Shown piece by piece: positions 1-12,828 of a stretch of DNA of 64,000 nucleotides. The DNA comes from Lentinula raphanica (Eukaryota > Basidiomycota > Agaricomycetes > Agaricales > Omphalotaceae): the NCBI GenBank assembly GCA_027919835.1, contig JANVFP010000022.1, forward strand, positions 186,001 to 250,000, written 5' to 3'. Position numbers and translations under genes: made by a program. The stretch's first letter is position 1, and every line of letters begins with the position of its first letter. The notes below the pieces were generated by a model, which saw nothing but the letters and a program-made list of their open reading frames with translations, was not told the DNA's origin and made no database searches.

Positions 1-272
1 ATATACAGATTACTTATTACTTGGATGGAAAGCAGAACTGGAGGCATGGTCGAATCAAGATCATTATTTATGTACCCAGACACATGATGGATAAACGCGT
101 GAAGAACAAAAAGACGAAGAGCGCTCGATGCTCTAGGATGAAAGACGTTGTTATACGCGCTCCAAGTCGAAATGACTGAATTCCATAATGGATATGACCA
201 TACGGAGATGAAAATCTCGAAGGACTCTGGATACCTAAAAAGGAAAAGGATCTGCGCTGATCTGCGTAAGCA

Positions 273-1693
273 TCACCGACGGAAACCGGTCGAGGTTGAA
301 TTGCCCTGGAACCCGGTCGGCGATGTTCCTGAAACAGTAGTAGATCCTGGGGAGATAGGAGACGATGGAGGTGGTGAACAGCTCGATGAAGCAGAATGTG
401 GTCGGGGGGGAGGAGGCAAAGACCGTATATCAGATTGCTCATACCGTGAAGGAAGTGCATGACTTGAATATCGGTCATGAAAATCCGATACCGGCTGGAG
501 TCGAAAAGAAGAACGGGTGTAAAACGGAATGTAATACCCATCTTCGTCTTTCACCTCCTCATCTTCAGCTTGAGACGATTCGGCATCTGACTCTTCGGAC
601 ACCTCAGCCATCCTCAGAGCAAATGATTCCGTTTGACTGGGTGTGAGAAATCCGAAGGGTACGTTCCGTTGTCCCGAGCCACGAGGCTCGTATTGAGGAG
701 CGTACATGGGAACGTCTGAACGGAGCACCAGGAAATCATTATCTGTGGGAGATCTAGGACCCCCATGGGTAGTCCTTGGGGGCGACCGACTGGTCCGACG
801 TTTACGTCGACGAGCGGAAGAAGTCACATTGGAGTCTTCTTTGCCCTGCGACCGATTAGTTGGAGGGTTCGAATGATTCCTGTAGTGCCTTCGCATGTTC
901 GAGTTCACGTTGAACTCTCGACCACAGCCAGGGTAAGGACATCGGAACGCTGTAGGTCCAACAGTGAGATTTATGTGTGGTAGATAATCCAAGGTCATGA
1001 CTTACGTGTGGCACCTGTGTGAGTGTTCATGTGGATGCGTAGGCTACTTGGGCGGTTGAATCTCTTGTGGCAAGTGTTACATACATGCTTCTTGTCGTCG
1101 CCGTCATCCGAGACTTCATCTGAGGAGTAAATGACCTGGTCTGAGTCTGAGGATAATGTTGAGGGTAAATGAGGATAACGCGGCCTCGCAGCAGCGTGAG
1201 TATGCTTAGTCGAAGAGGGGCCAGGTAGAGTATCAATGCGAAATATGGGGGTAGCACCACCTGCAAGGTCGGACCCTCTGTTCGGGTTCGGACGATGTGG
1301 AACTGTGGCGCTCGACGCAATGTGCTGAAGGGATGAAGAAGAAGGGTCTGAACGTAGCACGTCAAAAGAATATATTTGAGAATCGGAGCCCGATTTGCTA
1401 TGATGGTGTTCCCGATATAAGTAGGGCAACTTGGACGAGTGATGTGAAAGCTGCCGAAGACAGGTATCAGAAATGTGGCACGTTGGGTTAGACAGAAAAT
1501 AACTACTTACCATCACGTTGGGTTTGGCACTGGACAGTTCAGCTTGTTGATTAGGGATGTATTTGAGAAGGTGTTCTGCAAGACGGACGATGAAGTATTG
1601 AACAACGCGTATTTGAAAACAGAACCAACCTGGAAACATCTCGTGGATGCTGGGAAGGGAGACAGACAAGGGGGTCGCAGAAGTAGTGGCCAT
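273..1693 (-). CDS. C2H2 zinc-finger transcription factor (two fingers)
   Basis: Probable nuclear DNA-binding regulator of 416 residues. Four exons: 1693-1630, 1575-1511, 1450-1006, 949-273. The introns (54, 60 and 56 bp) have GT-AG ends, and the joins keep frame. The last intron lies between the two fingers and splicing gives HTGATPFRCPYPGC, a near-standard finger linker. Finger 1 (about residues 168-192) is C-x2-C...H-x3-H around CNTCHKRF. Finger 2 (about 194-218) is C-x4-C...H-x3-H around CPYPGCGREF. The N-terminal half is Ser/Pro-rich. After the fingers come a basic patch (ARRRKRRTSRS), possibly a nuclear localisation signal, and an acidic stretch (SEESDAESSQAEDEE). The start chosen is the Met of MATTSATPLSV; longer in-frame extensions exist upstream. 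Paired adjacent fingers of this type are common in basidiomycete regulators. Target genes cannot be inferred. Confidence 0.85.
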
Positions 1694-4600
1694 TGTTCGT
1701 AGAAGGGAGGAGAGGGACGAACAAGCCGGAGATAGAGAAATGTGGGTGGGTTGGATAAAAACGATCATAAGGATCTGCTCTTTATACCAATTGTGAATTT
1801 GGCGGTTATACAAAAAGAGACCGATGGCCCCGAACTTTAAGGCACTTAGCGCTCTCATTTCCTCCGGATCGTGATCTATTTGTGTGCTTCATCCCGAGGG
1901 AATAGAGACACGTTTTATGGAAACTACGTACGTTTCGCTGTTCTCCTGGCAATTTGGAAGGCCTAAGCCACTGAAACGTAAAGTGCTGAGGAGGCGTTAA
2001 TCCGAGGCGCTGTGAAAAGTACTCTAGAAAGGATCGGCGTGAAAGAGGCTACAGCTGAAAAAGGCATCGATTTTGAACCGCCGGAAATCCTTCACTCCAC
2101 GCCTCATGTCCTTGGATGCTTCAAGTCGATCAACTATTTCCCAACTATTTCCCTGCAGATAAGAAAAGCGGTAAGGTACAAAATCATCTTCATACTTGGC
2201 AAGATACTTTGTATTTCTTTCCACTGCCTGGTTTACTTACATCATGGTCGAAACTGATTTGCATTCAAATACATGTAAATAATTTATTTAGTTCTTAGTC
2301 GATTATTTACCAAAAAGGAAATTGACGACAAGGATTTGCGACATCTGGCAGTTCAACAATTCACACCGCGGGGTTGCAGATGGTCTTCACTATGGCTGTA
2401 AAACCGACGGGATGGTGGATCGCTTTAACGACTTACAGTCGACTCATTGACCTCCACGTGAAATATTGCAGGGAAACTGACTGCTTCCGCTGCCAGTGCT
2501 GTCCACCACAAAAGGTTCGATCTAAACCGTCGGACTCGTTAGACCTAATGCGTGCACTATAGCGGAATAACGGGTGATAACTTCAACGTTGGACAGCAGG
2601 GTCGACCGTACTCACCTTCACCACTGCGACACTGCCGTCGTTGACATGGAGGCAGTCATTAGCTATAGCCATAGTCACTGGAATTGTTGTTGTTCCAATT
2701 GGGTCGAGATCAAACTCCCTGAATTTACATACCTTGGACAACGAATCGCCGAAAGAGCATTCCCTTCTGTTCCCTTCTTTAATGGATTGCCAGGGCACAC
2801 TTTCGTCACGATTTGTAGCTGTAGTTCCGCTCTAGTTACCTACCTCGTTTTGTACTTCTGGCGTCACTCGAACCTTGCATTATAAAAAATCTACAGCCTT
2901 CGTTATTTGGCCCATTGACTTGAATCTGCTAATCCGAAGTCTTCGCTCAGGAGAGATCGACAAAGAGAGAAGAAAATTCCCAACCATGGGCTAGTAGTGG
3001 CGGTCAATTGAGAAAATGACCTCATGCCTGGTACTTATTAGTATCATCGCTTTCATTGGCAGTTGTGTGATACATGTCATGGCCAAGTCCCAACATGGCT
3101 TGCTATGGCTGCTTTGAACTGAAGTTAAGGTTGATCATGCTGTTGGATATGTAGATTTGGATTCCCTATGATAGTATCCTTCTCTTCTCCATCAACTCGG
3201 GACGGCAATTCTGACACTATAACTAACCTAGCTCACTCCTGCCGATCAGCCTAATCGCATTTCCCTGGTCTACGCGGACCAGCGACCTTCTACAGGAATT
3301 CCGGTGTATAGAGCTCGAGCAATGCAACCTATTCGAGCATGACCGGGAGTAAATCGCAAAGACAAAATTCGCCTTACTCCCGACTCGGAAAGGTAACCTT
3401 GTACTTACTTGAGAACAGGCGTCCAACAAGAATTGGCTTGCATTCATCGGTTTCGGACGGGGATGGGGCGATACATACATAACACACCCAGTTGGACCGC
3501 TTCACGAAACAAGCAATTTCCAGAACTTCCATGATAAGAATGTCGTTTAGATTTGTATGTCCCGGGTTCTAGTGGCAATGGAGATCATGGCGCCGAGAGG
3601 ACACACAACGGTGGATAACAGCTTCTGAGCGCCGATAAGGCCTAGATAACCCACGCGTCTGCCATGAGGGGTAAGAACAACACTGGGATGGCAAGAATGG
3701 CAAATGCAAGCATGCGTCGATCGGCGTCTTAGCAGAGAACGGTAGCAGTATAGGGAGATCTCTTTCTAATGGAGCTTTCGCGGCTCAACAAGCTTGCTTC
3801 GATTTCAGGAACCCGAGGATTGTGCGCCACGCATTGGCTCGTATTGTAAGCTCTACAAGCTTCAATCCCTCCAAGCTCGAAGGGGTGACGATATCAGCAA
3901 AGTCTATGGATTGATCCAAACCGTACGCGTAGCTATAGTTGAGTCATCTGCAAGCTCGACACTGATGAAACGTCGGGGAGTCCTTTTGCCAGGGTCTCGA
4001 ACAAATTGGACAACAGCAATTCAGTCTTGTCACCGATGACAATGGATGGAAGTGTTACTTGTTTTCAATGTGATTTCTTTCCAGTAAGTGCGGGTGCTGT
4101 ATTTGACGATAGATTGCAGATGATCGGCCGTACACATCAGAGGATGCCGCGCCTTATGACGAAGTTAGCAGTGAGAAGGAAACTTGTAGTTGATGTTCAC
4201 TAGAGATGTGTTTCCCAAGGAACAGCAGTGGGGCAGTTTGACCTATGATCATACTAGATGTGATCCCCGGATCGCCGTCGTTGACGATCATCTTCGAAGA
4301 AGAAATAGAATGCATTTTGATCTGTTGACGGCGCCGGAGACAGAAAGTGGGTCAATATCGAGTTGATGAACAAGTTGCTGTTAGAGAGTTGATGTTACAG
4401 TCTATGTTCCAGTATCATCGGTCATGAATCGATTGGAGAATGGCCGGTGGGATTGACGAGATACCGTGAGGACATAGATTTCGCAAGGATTGCATCTCCG
4501 GATGGTACAAAAGGCAAGACCGAACATTCCTGGACAGATAAAAAACAGCAAGAGGGCGCCGAAGAAGTTTGGAGTCTGATAGAACAGTCCTGATGGAACA

Positions 4601-6196
4601 AGGCTGTAGTATGGACGGGTTATCAACAAGGAAAACAAGAGCCTCTTTACTCCTGTAAGAATAGAGATAGCCTTTCTGTCAGTATGACTTGGACAGCGAA
4701 CTTGTCGCCCATTCCCAGATCATGATACATAAGGCCTCGGCCTTCCACTCAGTAATTGAGGCAGTATGGCAAGAGGTTGTATGGTCAAAGCCTAGTTTGT
4801 TAGTACATAGTTAAGTCAAGAGGAGACACGACGAACTTGGCACAAAATAAAATAATCTCGAGTCTTCAAGCGCGGAGGAAGCCATACTAGAGACGCGAAA
4901 AGGTCGCCCGGGAAGACTATCGCCACAGCATATTGTACTGGTCTTGCAAGGACATCCGCGACACCTAATTCTCAAGTCATGAAGATGCTTGCTCTGCACG
5001 GTAACTAGAAAAAAACTGACACATGACATTGTTAAGGTGCTGGGTCTGGGAATTATTGAATCAACTTACTTCGACAGGGTGCAAAACGAAAGGACACAAA
5101 CCAAACTTACCGATACGTATGACTTGAAGCTCAGAGCCCCCTAGATATTTCTGGTCCGTCTCCAAATCGCGTCAACTAAACTAAATAAGTCTCCGCGGGT
5201 TGAATTCGCCCAGTCTTTTATGGTCCTTTTTGTTTGTCTACTATGTGGGGGGGAATGAAACGACGCGAGTAGCACATGGTTCTTCCGCAACTAGTGTTTC
5301 GGATGTTTGGTTTGAAGGAATTGCTGAAGAGTTGCGGGAGGGCTTGTATAGAGCATAGGGAGGTTGAATCGAATATAATTTCCGGATGAGACTCTTGTGT
5401 TGAATCAGGATGAATCCCTGAGCTATGACTCAACCCTTACTTTGTACTGTTATGTCCCGATATGCATGGAGTACGGCGTCAAGGACGCCGTCGCCATCGC
5501 TTTCGTCTTGACGGAGAAGGATTCAGAGTGGATCGATAAATTCCAGCCTTTGGATCGGTTAAACGGTAGGTAGACAGTGTTATGTCCAAGGAAGTCATTC
5601 GGACCCCGTTTGCCTATTGAGGAATCGGTTGTGAGTTTAGATTTTCAGTTGAACCGCTGCTTGGTCGAGCGGCGAACGGAGAGCAACTGGCGAGTCTTCT
5701 TCCTATCGAGAGTACTTCATAGATGATAGTATGTCATTTCCTGGGGAATGGCAGCTTGAACTCGTGGAGATCAGATAATCATTCAGAAATTACCAAGAGG
5801 GAAGGAACGCACTACAAGAGAGTAGTTCTCACGTAGCCGTTCTAAACGCATCCTGCAGTGTTTGAGCAGATAGGTACCACTGTGGATTGTGGAAGGAGTA
5901 CTGGTTAGCCGAGCTTGTTACAAGACGAACACCATCGGGCCGAGAGCTTGCCGAAAACTCGGAAACTCCGAGTCCCGACAGGTCCCGACAGAGCCCGACC
6001 CACAAGTCTACCGTTTTCCCTTCAAAGTTCATACTCATCCTCGATTTGCCAGTGTCAACCTTCAAGCCTTCGAATCAGACTGCAAGATCGAAAGCGGCAG
6101 ATGAAGCTAGAATGAGATGGTAAACCGTTGAGTTAATATATCTACGTTATGATACATATTACACCAATAATCGACAAGAAGCTACATAGGGTTTGT
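1694..6196. other. Gene-poor interval, no supported gene
   Basis: About 4.5 kb with only short open frames (none over about 105 codons) and no recognisable domain on either strand. The stretch nearest 1694 is the presumed promoter of the C2H2 gene. Short frames at 2574-2885 (+), 2583-2798 (-), 4402-4638 (-, one hydrophobic segment) and 5218-5433 (-) do not join convincingly through splice sites. A short direct repeat of gtcccgacag lies near 5974-5993. The interval may hold a decayed gene or a gene of many tiny exons. Confidence 0.5.
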
Positions 6197-7772
6197 TCAA
6201 GCGTCGTGTGGACCAGAAGGGGCTTCCTTCGCAGGCGGTTGGTTTCCAGCGTCAATTGTCCCAGCTCGGGCGCGTTGGAAGTTGGAGAAAATGGTGGGCA
6301 GAATGAGAGTCTTTATTTACTCGATCTGAGTGCTCTTCGTTGACGGTAGAATGAGAAGGGACTTACCCTGACCACTTTACCTATGTCGTCCTTGAACGGA
6401 ATCTGCTCGACGGGCATGTCAGGCATGACGAATGGCCATGTGGTACCCCACTCAAAAATCAAGAGGAGGATGCCAAAGTATTGACGCCTAGACCAGAACA
6501 AAAAAGTTGATCGTAATCGGTTCCAACATTAGAGAAGAACTCACCCTTTCTTGAATTTCTCCTGCCAGGTTGCGTCCTCGGATTCGCTACACGGTTCGTG
6601 AGCATGGATGTTAGCCCTAAGTCCGAATGCGAGTGCATACTTACTTGAAAAACTGATGGAAGAGGACGATCAGTCTAGGCAGCCAGAGAAAGATCGGGAT
6701 AGATAACGAACCTGGTTGATATCCACATCTTGCACCCATTCCATCCTATCATACTGCCCCCAGTTCTTGCCCCATCGCGTACGAGACATATTAGACACTG
6801 TTATGGGCAAATTTGTATCGGTAGGCACCCATGATGTTCCAGTGGGAAAGCTGCAAAAATATACGATGGTCAGCAGGCTACTAGTACCTTTGACAATGAG
6901 GGGACATACCTGAAGATCCCATGCAAAACATATGCAGCATATTTTGAATTCTTTGGATCCAATCCGAGGACGATCAATCCTTTGATTGTGTCGGAAACGG
7001 TGACAGTGCCATCTCCATCTGAGTCGAAAAACGTTGGAGTCTTGATTTCAAGAAGGGCATCAGATCATGCATAGATGTGTAGCGCGAAAGCGTACTTTAC
7101 CACTCATGTTCAATGCCTATACAGGAGTGAAGACATTTGGGGGAAAACCGATCAACAATCAAAAGCACGTACAGTCATAGTCCATTTTCCGACAGTTTGC
7201 ACTGCGCCAACGGGCAACCCGTTGATCGCCGTGAGTCCATCTCCCAATTTATCAAAACCCTCGACAGCCTTCAGACCACTAGCCACAGGCTCGAACACCT
7301 TCCCACTCGTCTCGGCAGCCGTATTGACAATTCCACCGATGGCCGTGCCAGCCAGATCAGCAGTACCACCGACGACACCGATGCTCATGTCTAACCCGGA
7401 TTTGGCTACGGTTTGAGAGATGGAAAGTCCTGCATTGGTGACATCGGAAGCGAGTTGGGCGCTGTCCCTGGCGAGGTCGGAGGTGAAGTTGATGCCAGTG
7501 GTGATACCGGACCTTGTGGTGTTGATGAAGGTGCTGCCAGCTTTTCCGATGCCTGAGATAAAGCCGCCAGAGGATTGATGAGAGTCGGAAGGGTTATTTT
7601 CCGATGAGGGTGCTGGTTGTTCGGAGACAGGATTCTGATTCTGCTTTGAGGAATCTTCGGACGTGCTCTGGGTTTGCTGTGGCATCGAATCGCCTTGATT
7701 GTGTGATTGGGGCACTACAACATTTCTTGCAGCGTTGCCAACATTCCCGACAGTGTTCGTGATGAAAGACAT
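6197..7772 (-). CDS. Caleosin-like EF-hand protein with long N-terminal extension
   Basis: Predicted 384 residues from seven exons: 7772-7173, 7040-6910, 6850-6712, 6652-6645 (8 nt), 6586-6545, 6487-6367, 6310-6197. All phases close and the stop is TGA. Residues 1-200 are Ser/Gln-rich, then Ala/Gly/Thr-rich and amphipathic. An EF-hand loop DSDGDGTVTVSD lies at 206-217. It is followed by YVLHGIFSFPTGTSWVP, SNMSRTRWGKNWGQYD and a FEWGTTWPF segment, an order matching caleosins (lipid-droplet or ER proteins, some of them haem peroxygenases). In plant caleosins a conserved His sits where this protein has Trp (RTRWGK), so peroxygenase activity is doubtful. The first intron (7041-7172) is long, and a possible 16-nt exon inside it would break the frame. 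Divergent from IRE1. The fold call is moderately sure; enzymatic activity is unknown. Confidence 0.7.
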
Positions 7773-8564
7773 CAGGAGGAAGAGAAAACGATGAGTTGCA
7801 CCTACACAAATATGATGTGTTATATTAGCTGCGGTTCATAGCAACGTATGTCATGGTTGGAGAGTATGCCTTCATCGAAATGTTTGCTGGAGCGAATGAC
7901 GTTCGAAGGCATACCGCAGTTCCAAAAATGGTAACACAATAATGCGATTTCACTTGAGTTATATAGTTGTGGCTAAAATGATTGTTGATCGTTACGCAGG
8001 TGGCAGAGAGCGATGGATAGAATAGGATTGATAGAACAGTCTACTCACTGACCTTTCCAACTGTGGGTATATAACACGGAACACATGGCCATCTATGAAT
8101 ACTGTCGGCTGGTTCTGCACTCTTCGAGTGAGTATATGCAAGCCATCCTTTTCTCAATTGGCTCGCGTGTGAGCTCAGGACTAGGGCTGCTCGAATCTCT
8201 TGAGCAAGTGGAATATACCAAGAACTTCAAAGCGGCATGATATGTGGACTCTATATGTTTTCAAGAAGTTGCTGACGGAGCCGATAGTCATATTGAAGTT
8301 TTGTGTGATTTAAGCAGTTCTGTATTGGCCATTTCTGAAGAAAATAGAGGAAAGTTGTAGAGAGACGTGTGAGGAGTTGCGAGAGTCGAGCGAAAAATAA
8401 TTAGCCGTGGGATCAAACTTTGATCTAGGCACTCGGAGGCTATTTTTCCATCACAACCCAATCCTCTTTCTTACCTTCCCCTCATTCCTTATTTTCTTGG
8501 CCTCCGTTATTAACTCTTTTGTCGTTGGGTGATGCACATTGCTCACTGAAAGCAGCGCTGGACC
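7773..8564. promoter_or_regulatory. Shared divergent promoter region, caleosin-like gene / IRE1
   Basis: 792 bp between the start codons of two head-to-head genes. No open frame with domain content was seen. Pyrimidine-rich tracts lie at about 8455-8530, just upstream of the IRE1 start, as is common in fungal core promoters. Specific factor sites were not identified. Confidence 0.5.
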
Positions 8565-11500
8565 ATGATGCATCTCCTTCCTATATCTCTTGTCCTACTT
8601 GCTGTCGCGTTTTATTCCATCGCGGATGTTGTGACAACTCGAAACTCAAACAAGCAACCCAACTATGAACTATCTCGGCATCCAAGTCTCAATCGAAGGT
8701 CGCATTGGTCCTCTTCAACGAACACCGGCACCAGCGCTGGGAACGATGACACGCTCGATCCGCTAGGAGATTCAGAACTCTTGGATATTGTCCTCGTAGC
8801 ATCTGTAGATGGAAAATTCCATGCGCTCAACCGAACTTCCGGCCATTCTCTTTGGTCTATGCCTTCACTCGCACCAGGCCAAGGCTCAGCGCCAACCAAA
8901 TTTGAGTTTGGAAACTTGACTTCCTTATATCCTTCTACATTAGCTCCTCTCGTCCGGACGGTCCATAACCAGCAGAACAATGAATACACAATTGACGAAG
9001 ACGGGCTACCTCTCGAGGACGAAATCTATATCATTGAACCGCAGTCTGGTACTATATATATCCTCCCATCCGATCCAACTTCCACGCAAACTCCTCCTCT
9101 CCGTCGCTTTCCTTTTACCATGCCAGAATTAGTCGACATGTCCCCATTCTCATTCTCAGATCCAGACGGTCACTCCAGGCTTTTCGTCGGGAGGAAGGAG
9201 ACCAGCATGCTCGTGGTTGAGTTGGAAACCGGCAGGGTTAAGGCGAGTGTTGGCGGAGAATGTCCGTGGGATCCGTTTGATGATATGAAGGAAGAAGAAG
9301 ATGATGAGGAGTTTGAGTTGGATTTGGATGAACTCGAGTCGGAGGAAGCAGACGAGAAACCTGGCAAAACAAAAATCAAACCGACTGAAGTTTACATCGG
9401 ACGCACAGGTGTGTATCAGACTTTGATTCGAATGTGTTAGTCCTCAACTCGATTGCATCAGACTATCACATCTCTATTCATGCCCGACCCTCACGAACTT
9501 CTAACGGTGCTCGTCTGCAAACTCCTCCTGTCCAGAACCTCTCCTTCTCCACGTACGGACCAAATAATCAAGACACACTGCTGCAGTCTTCTTACAGCCG
9601 CACGAAAGACGATTCATACATCCAAAGTCTGCCATCCGGAGAATTACTCGCGTTTCGTGCTCATAGCTCACTTGGCAAGACCGGCGAAACAGATACGTTA
9701 CTCTGGTTCAGGACGTTTTCCAACCCAATGTAAGTTTAAATTTGCAAGCCCATTTTCAGATGTTCTTCGTTCTCATTTTTCTGACAAGTGTTGCTACATT
9801 TGACGTATTAAAACGCCCTGCCCCTCAATCTCCACTGCACAATGACCCCGCCTTCCATACGTTTGTCCTATTGCAACCACAACCTCTGCTATCGGACTTC
9901 CATCCCTCCCTTTCCCACGCAAATGCGCCCAACTCCTTACTCCCGAACTCAGACTCGGCTTACGTCGGCATCGTAGAGGAAACCGGCAGTCTCTACGCCA
10001 TGAGCCCAAAGGGCTTCCCGTTTGTCGCTTTTGGCGGTGCAGATCGTAAAGAGGCCAGGACACGTAAGATGACATTGATCGATGATGCACCCGGTGGTGT
10101 GGTTGTCAACACTGACGATGTCTCTGCTGTCAAAGACGATGTCCGGAACAGTCACCAGGAAGATGAAGGGGAGCTCCCGGTCGAAGTTGACGAGGTGACT
10201 AGGCGGCGGAAACTTCGCGAGCAGAGAGAACGAGAGCAGAAAGAATTGATCGAGCGGGCATCCAGTCAAGCTTTGGACACTTGCGACCCTCTCTCCAATG
10301 TGTTCGATCCCAATCCTAGATGTCACATCGGGGTACACAAGATAGAGGACGATCCTGTCGATGTTGCTACGAAGGGCCCAGCAGGCGGTATCGTACCACC
10401 AACTGCACGAAAGCTCTTGGATGCTGCCCCGATAACGATCTCTCATGGTTCGAACGCAGGTGTAATTGTTCCAGAAACGCAGGAAGCCCTTCCCTCGGAC
10501 GACTTTCAGGATCTACCCTCACAATTCGAACCTATATTCACCTTTTCGATTTCACGGAAGTGGGAGATCCTCGTTGCGCTGTGTGTCGGCTTCATTGGTT
10601 TACTAGGCGCCGTTGCAGGAAGATATATGCCATCATCATCATCATCGTCATCGATTAGACATATAGTCGAAGTATTCCCTCGAAATGCTATGACCCCACT
10701 GAACCCGTCAGAATCATCTTCAATGGAGGAACATCTTCCTTTGCCTACCACTCCCTTAGTAGACACATCTTTATCTGAACCACCGAACGCATCTCCATCA
10801 CTTCCAGCCTCGAACCACATTGAATCATCTGCAGAAGTGTCTGCCGTTTCTCCTCGACAACCTGAACCCCAAGATTGCGAAGACAGTGAAGGAGAGGTCG
10901 ATGAGGCCGAAGGCGCAGAGAACGATGCTACAGAAGCTGGAGGACGTAAAAAGAAGATACGACGTAAACGAGGGAAAAAGAGAAAAGGCGGTGCCGCGTT
11001 GAATTCACCTGCGACGCCTGGTTTCACTAGAGAGTACGAGATGAATGACATCAATATCATTCCCCAGATGAATCCGTTGATTCCTCCTTCCATTCCCTCT
11101 TTAGCTGCTCCCCTCCTCCAGAACCCATTGACGCCCTGGCCTCCTGCACCAAACCTAGCTTTGGTCACAGCCACGCCTACACCTCTGACACCAGCACCGC
11201 TGCAGCCCACGTCAACATTGATCGTTTCAGAGACAATTCTCGGTCAGTCTATTTGCCTTGTCAAAGTCGATGTACTTGTCTAATTTCTTTATGACTAGGC
11301 TTTGGTTCCCATGGTACAGTCGTCTTCCGTGGCTCCCTTCAAGGACGATCCGTCGCCGTGAAACGTTTATTACGCGACTTTGTCACTCTTGCCTCCCGTG
11401 AAGTCAGCATCCTTCAGGAAAGCGATGATCACCCTAATGTCATACGATATTACTATCAAGAAACTCACGCCAACTTCCTTTACATCGCTCTCGAATTATG

Positions 11501-12828
11501 TCCAGGAAGCTTGGCAGATGTTTACGAAGGTACTGGGGACATCAACTTGACCTTCGCAGGCATTGATGCCCCAGAAGAGAGCAAGGATAAAGAAGAATGG
11601 CAAAAAATACGAGAGTCGATCATGGCTGACCCAAAAAAGGCCCTGAAGCAGATCACCAGTGGTCTGAAGCATCTGCATGCTTTGAAACTCGTCCATAGAG
11701 ATATCAAGCCCCAGAACATTCTCGTTGCCGCTGGACCTGGGCGCGCTCCATCCGCACTATCTGGGTCACGGTCCAAAAATTCGAGAGGACCAAGCTACCG
11801 GATGCTCATCTCAGACTTTGGTCTGTGTAAGAAGCTAGATCTTGATCAGACGAGTTTCTTGCCCACAGCGCAGGGTGCAATGGGCGCTGGGACCTTTGGA
11901 TGGAGAGCGCCAGAGATATTGAGAGGTGAGGTCAAGCTGGATAATTCTGAAGACTCGAATTCATCAAAAGGGAGTTCTGGGACGGTTAACGGTAATAATG
12001 CGTCGTTCAACTCAAGTTCTTCTGCATCCGGTAATAAAGCAACTCGGTTGACTAAGTCGGTGGACATCTTTGCTTTGGGATGTCTGTTCTATTACATGCT
12101 CTCTGCAGGCGGGCATCCGTTTGGGGATCGGTTTGAGAGGGAAATTAACATCATTAAGGGTTTCAAGGATCTAACTGCGCTGGGGGAACGTTATGGAGAG
12201 GAGGGTGTCGATGCTGCTGATCTCATTGAGAAAATGCTGAGTTCAGATTCATCTTTACGGTACGTCAATACTCTGCTCAATTCTTCAAGCCCTCATATCT
12301 AGATCTCTGGCTTATCATAGACCTGATACATCGTCTTGCCTTCTTCATCCATTCTTCTGGGATTCCAGCCGTCGCCTAAACTTCCTTCAGGACGCTTCGG
12401 ATCGCTTCGAAAATATGTGTCGTGATCCTCGAGATGCTCATTTGATAGAACTAGAGAAGGACGCCTTGGAGATCATCGGATCTGACTGGCATTCGAGGGT
12501 CGATAAGGTCTTCATCGAAAATCTGGGTAAATTCAGAAAATACGATGGCAAGTCGGTGCAGGATCTCTTACGAGCACTCCGAAATAAGGTTCGTGCCAAG
12601 TTTGCTGATAATGTACAACTGAAGTCATTGAGACATCTATCATAGAAACATCACTACCAAGACCTCCCAGATAATGTGAAGCGTCACCTCGGTGCCATGC
12701 CAGAAGGCTACCTTTCTTATTTCACTCGCCGGTATCCTCAACTCTTCCTTCACACTCATCGAGTCATCAGTGAATCCGAATTACGGTCGGAACCCATGTT
12801 CAAAACTTATTTTGAGTTGGCTGAGTGA
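8565..12828 (+). CDS. IRE1: IRE1 unfolded-protein-response kinase/endoribonuclease
   Basis: ER transmembrane sensor that senses luminal misfolding, phosphorylates itself and cleaves mRNA to start unconventional splicing. Predicted 1,325 residues from six exons: 8565-9408, 9462-9729, 9789-11242, 11299-12259, 12321-12588, 12646-12828; every junction keeps frame. Residues 1-20 form a signal peptide. The luminal domain includes DIVLVASVDGKFHALN and GRTDYHISIHARP. One membrane helix lies at about 628-650, followed by an acidic then Lys/Arg-rich linker. The kinase starts near 850, with VAVK (K877), HRDIKPQNIL (H988) and DFG (D1028). The KEN-type RNase domain fills about 1190-1325 and ends PMFKTYFELAE. 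A Ser/Asn-rich insertion of about 40 residues interrupts the kinase C-lobe near 1066-1105. Catalytic residues look intact. A second Met directly follows the first. Confidence 0.96.

Noticed and set aside
2583..2798. Minus-strand 71-codon frame ending SVAVVKVSTVDPAVQR
   Set aside because: It looks slightly protein-like but has no partner exons or recognisable family.
4402..4638. Minus-strand frame with one hydrophobic segment (NFFGALLLFFICPGMFGL)
   Set aside because: It is isolated and has no neighbouring exon, domain or start context. It is too weak to call a gene.
7101..7116. Possible 16-nt microexon in the first intron of the caleosin-like gene
   Set aside because: It has good flanking splice signals, but including it shifts the frame ahead of the EF-hand.
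10630..10660. Run of cat/tca codons, possible microsatellite feature
   Set aside because: It is a short poly-Ser stretch just after the IRE1 membrane helix, ordinary low-complexity coding sequence.
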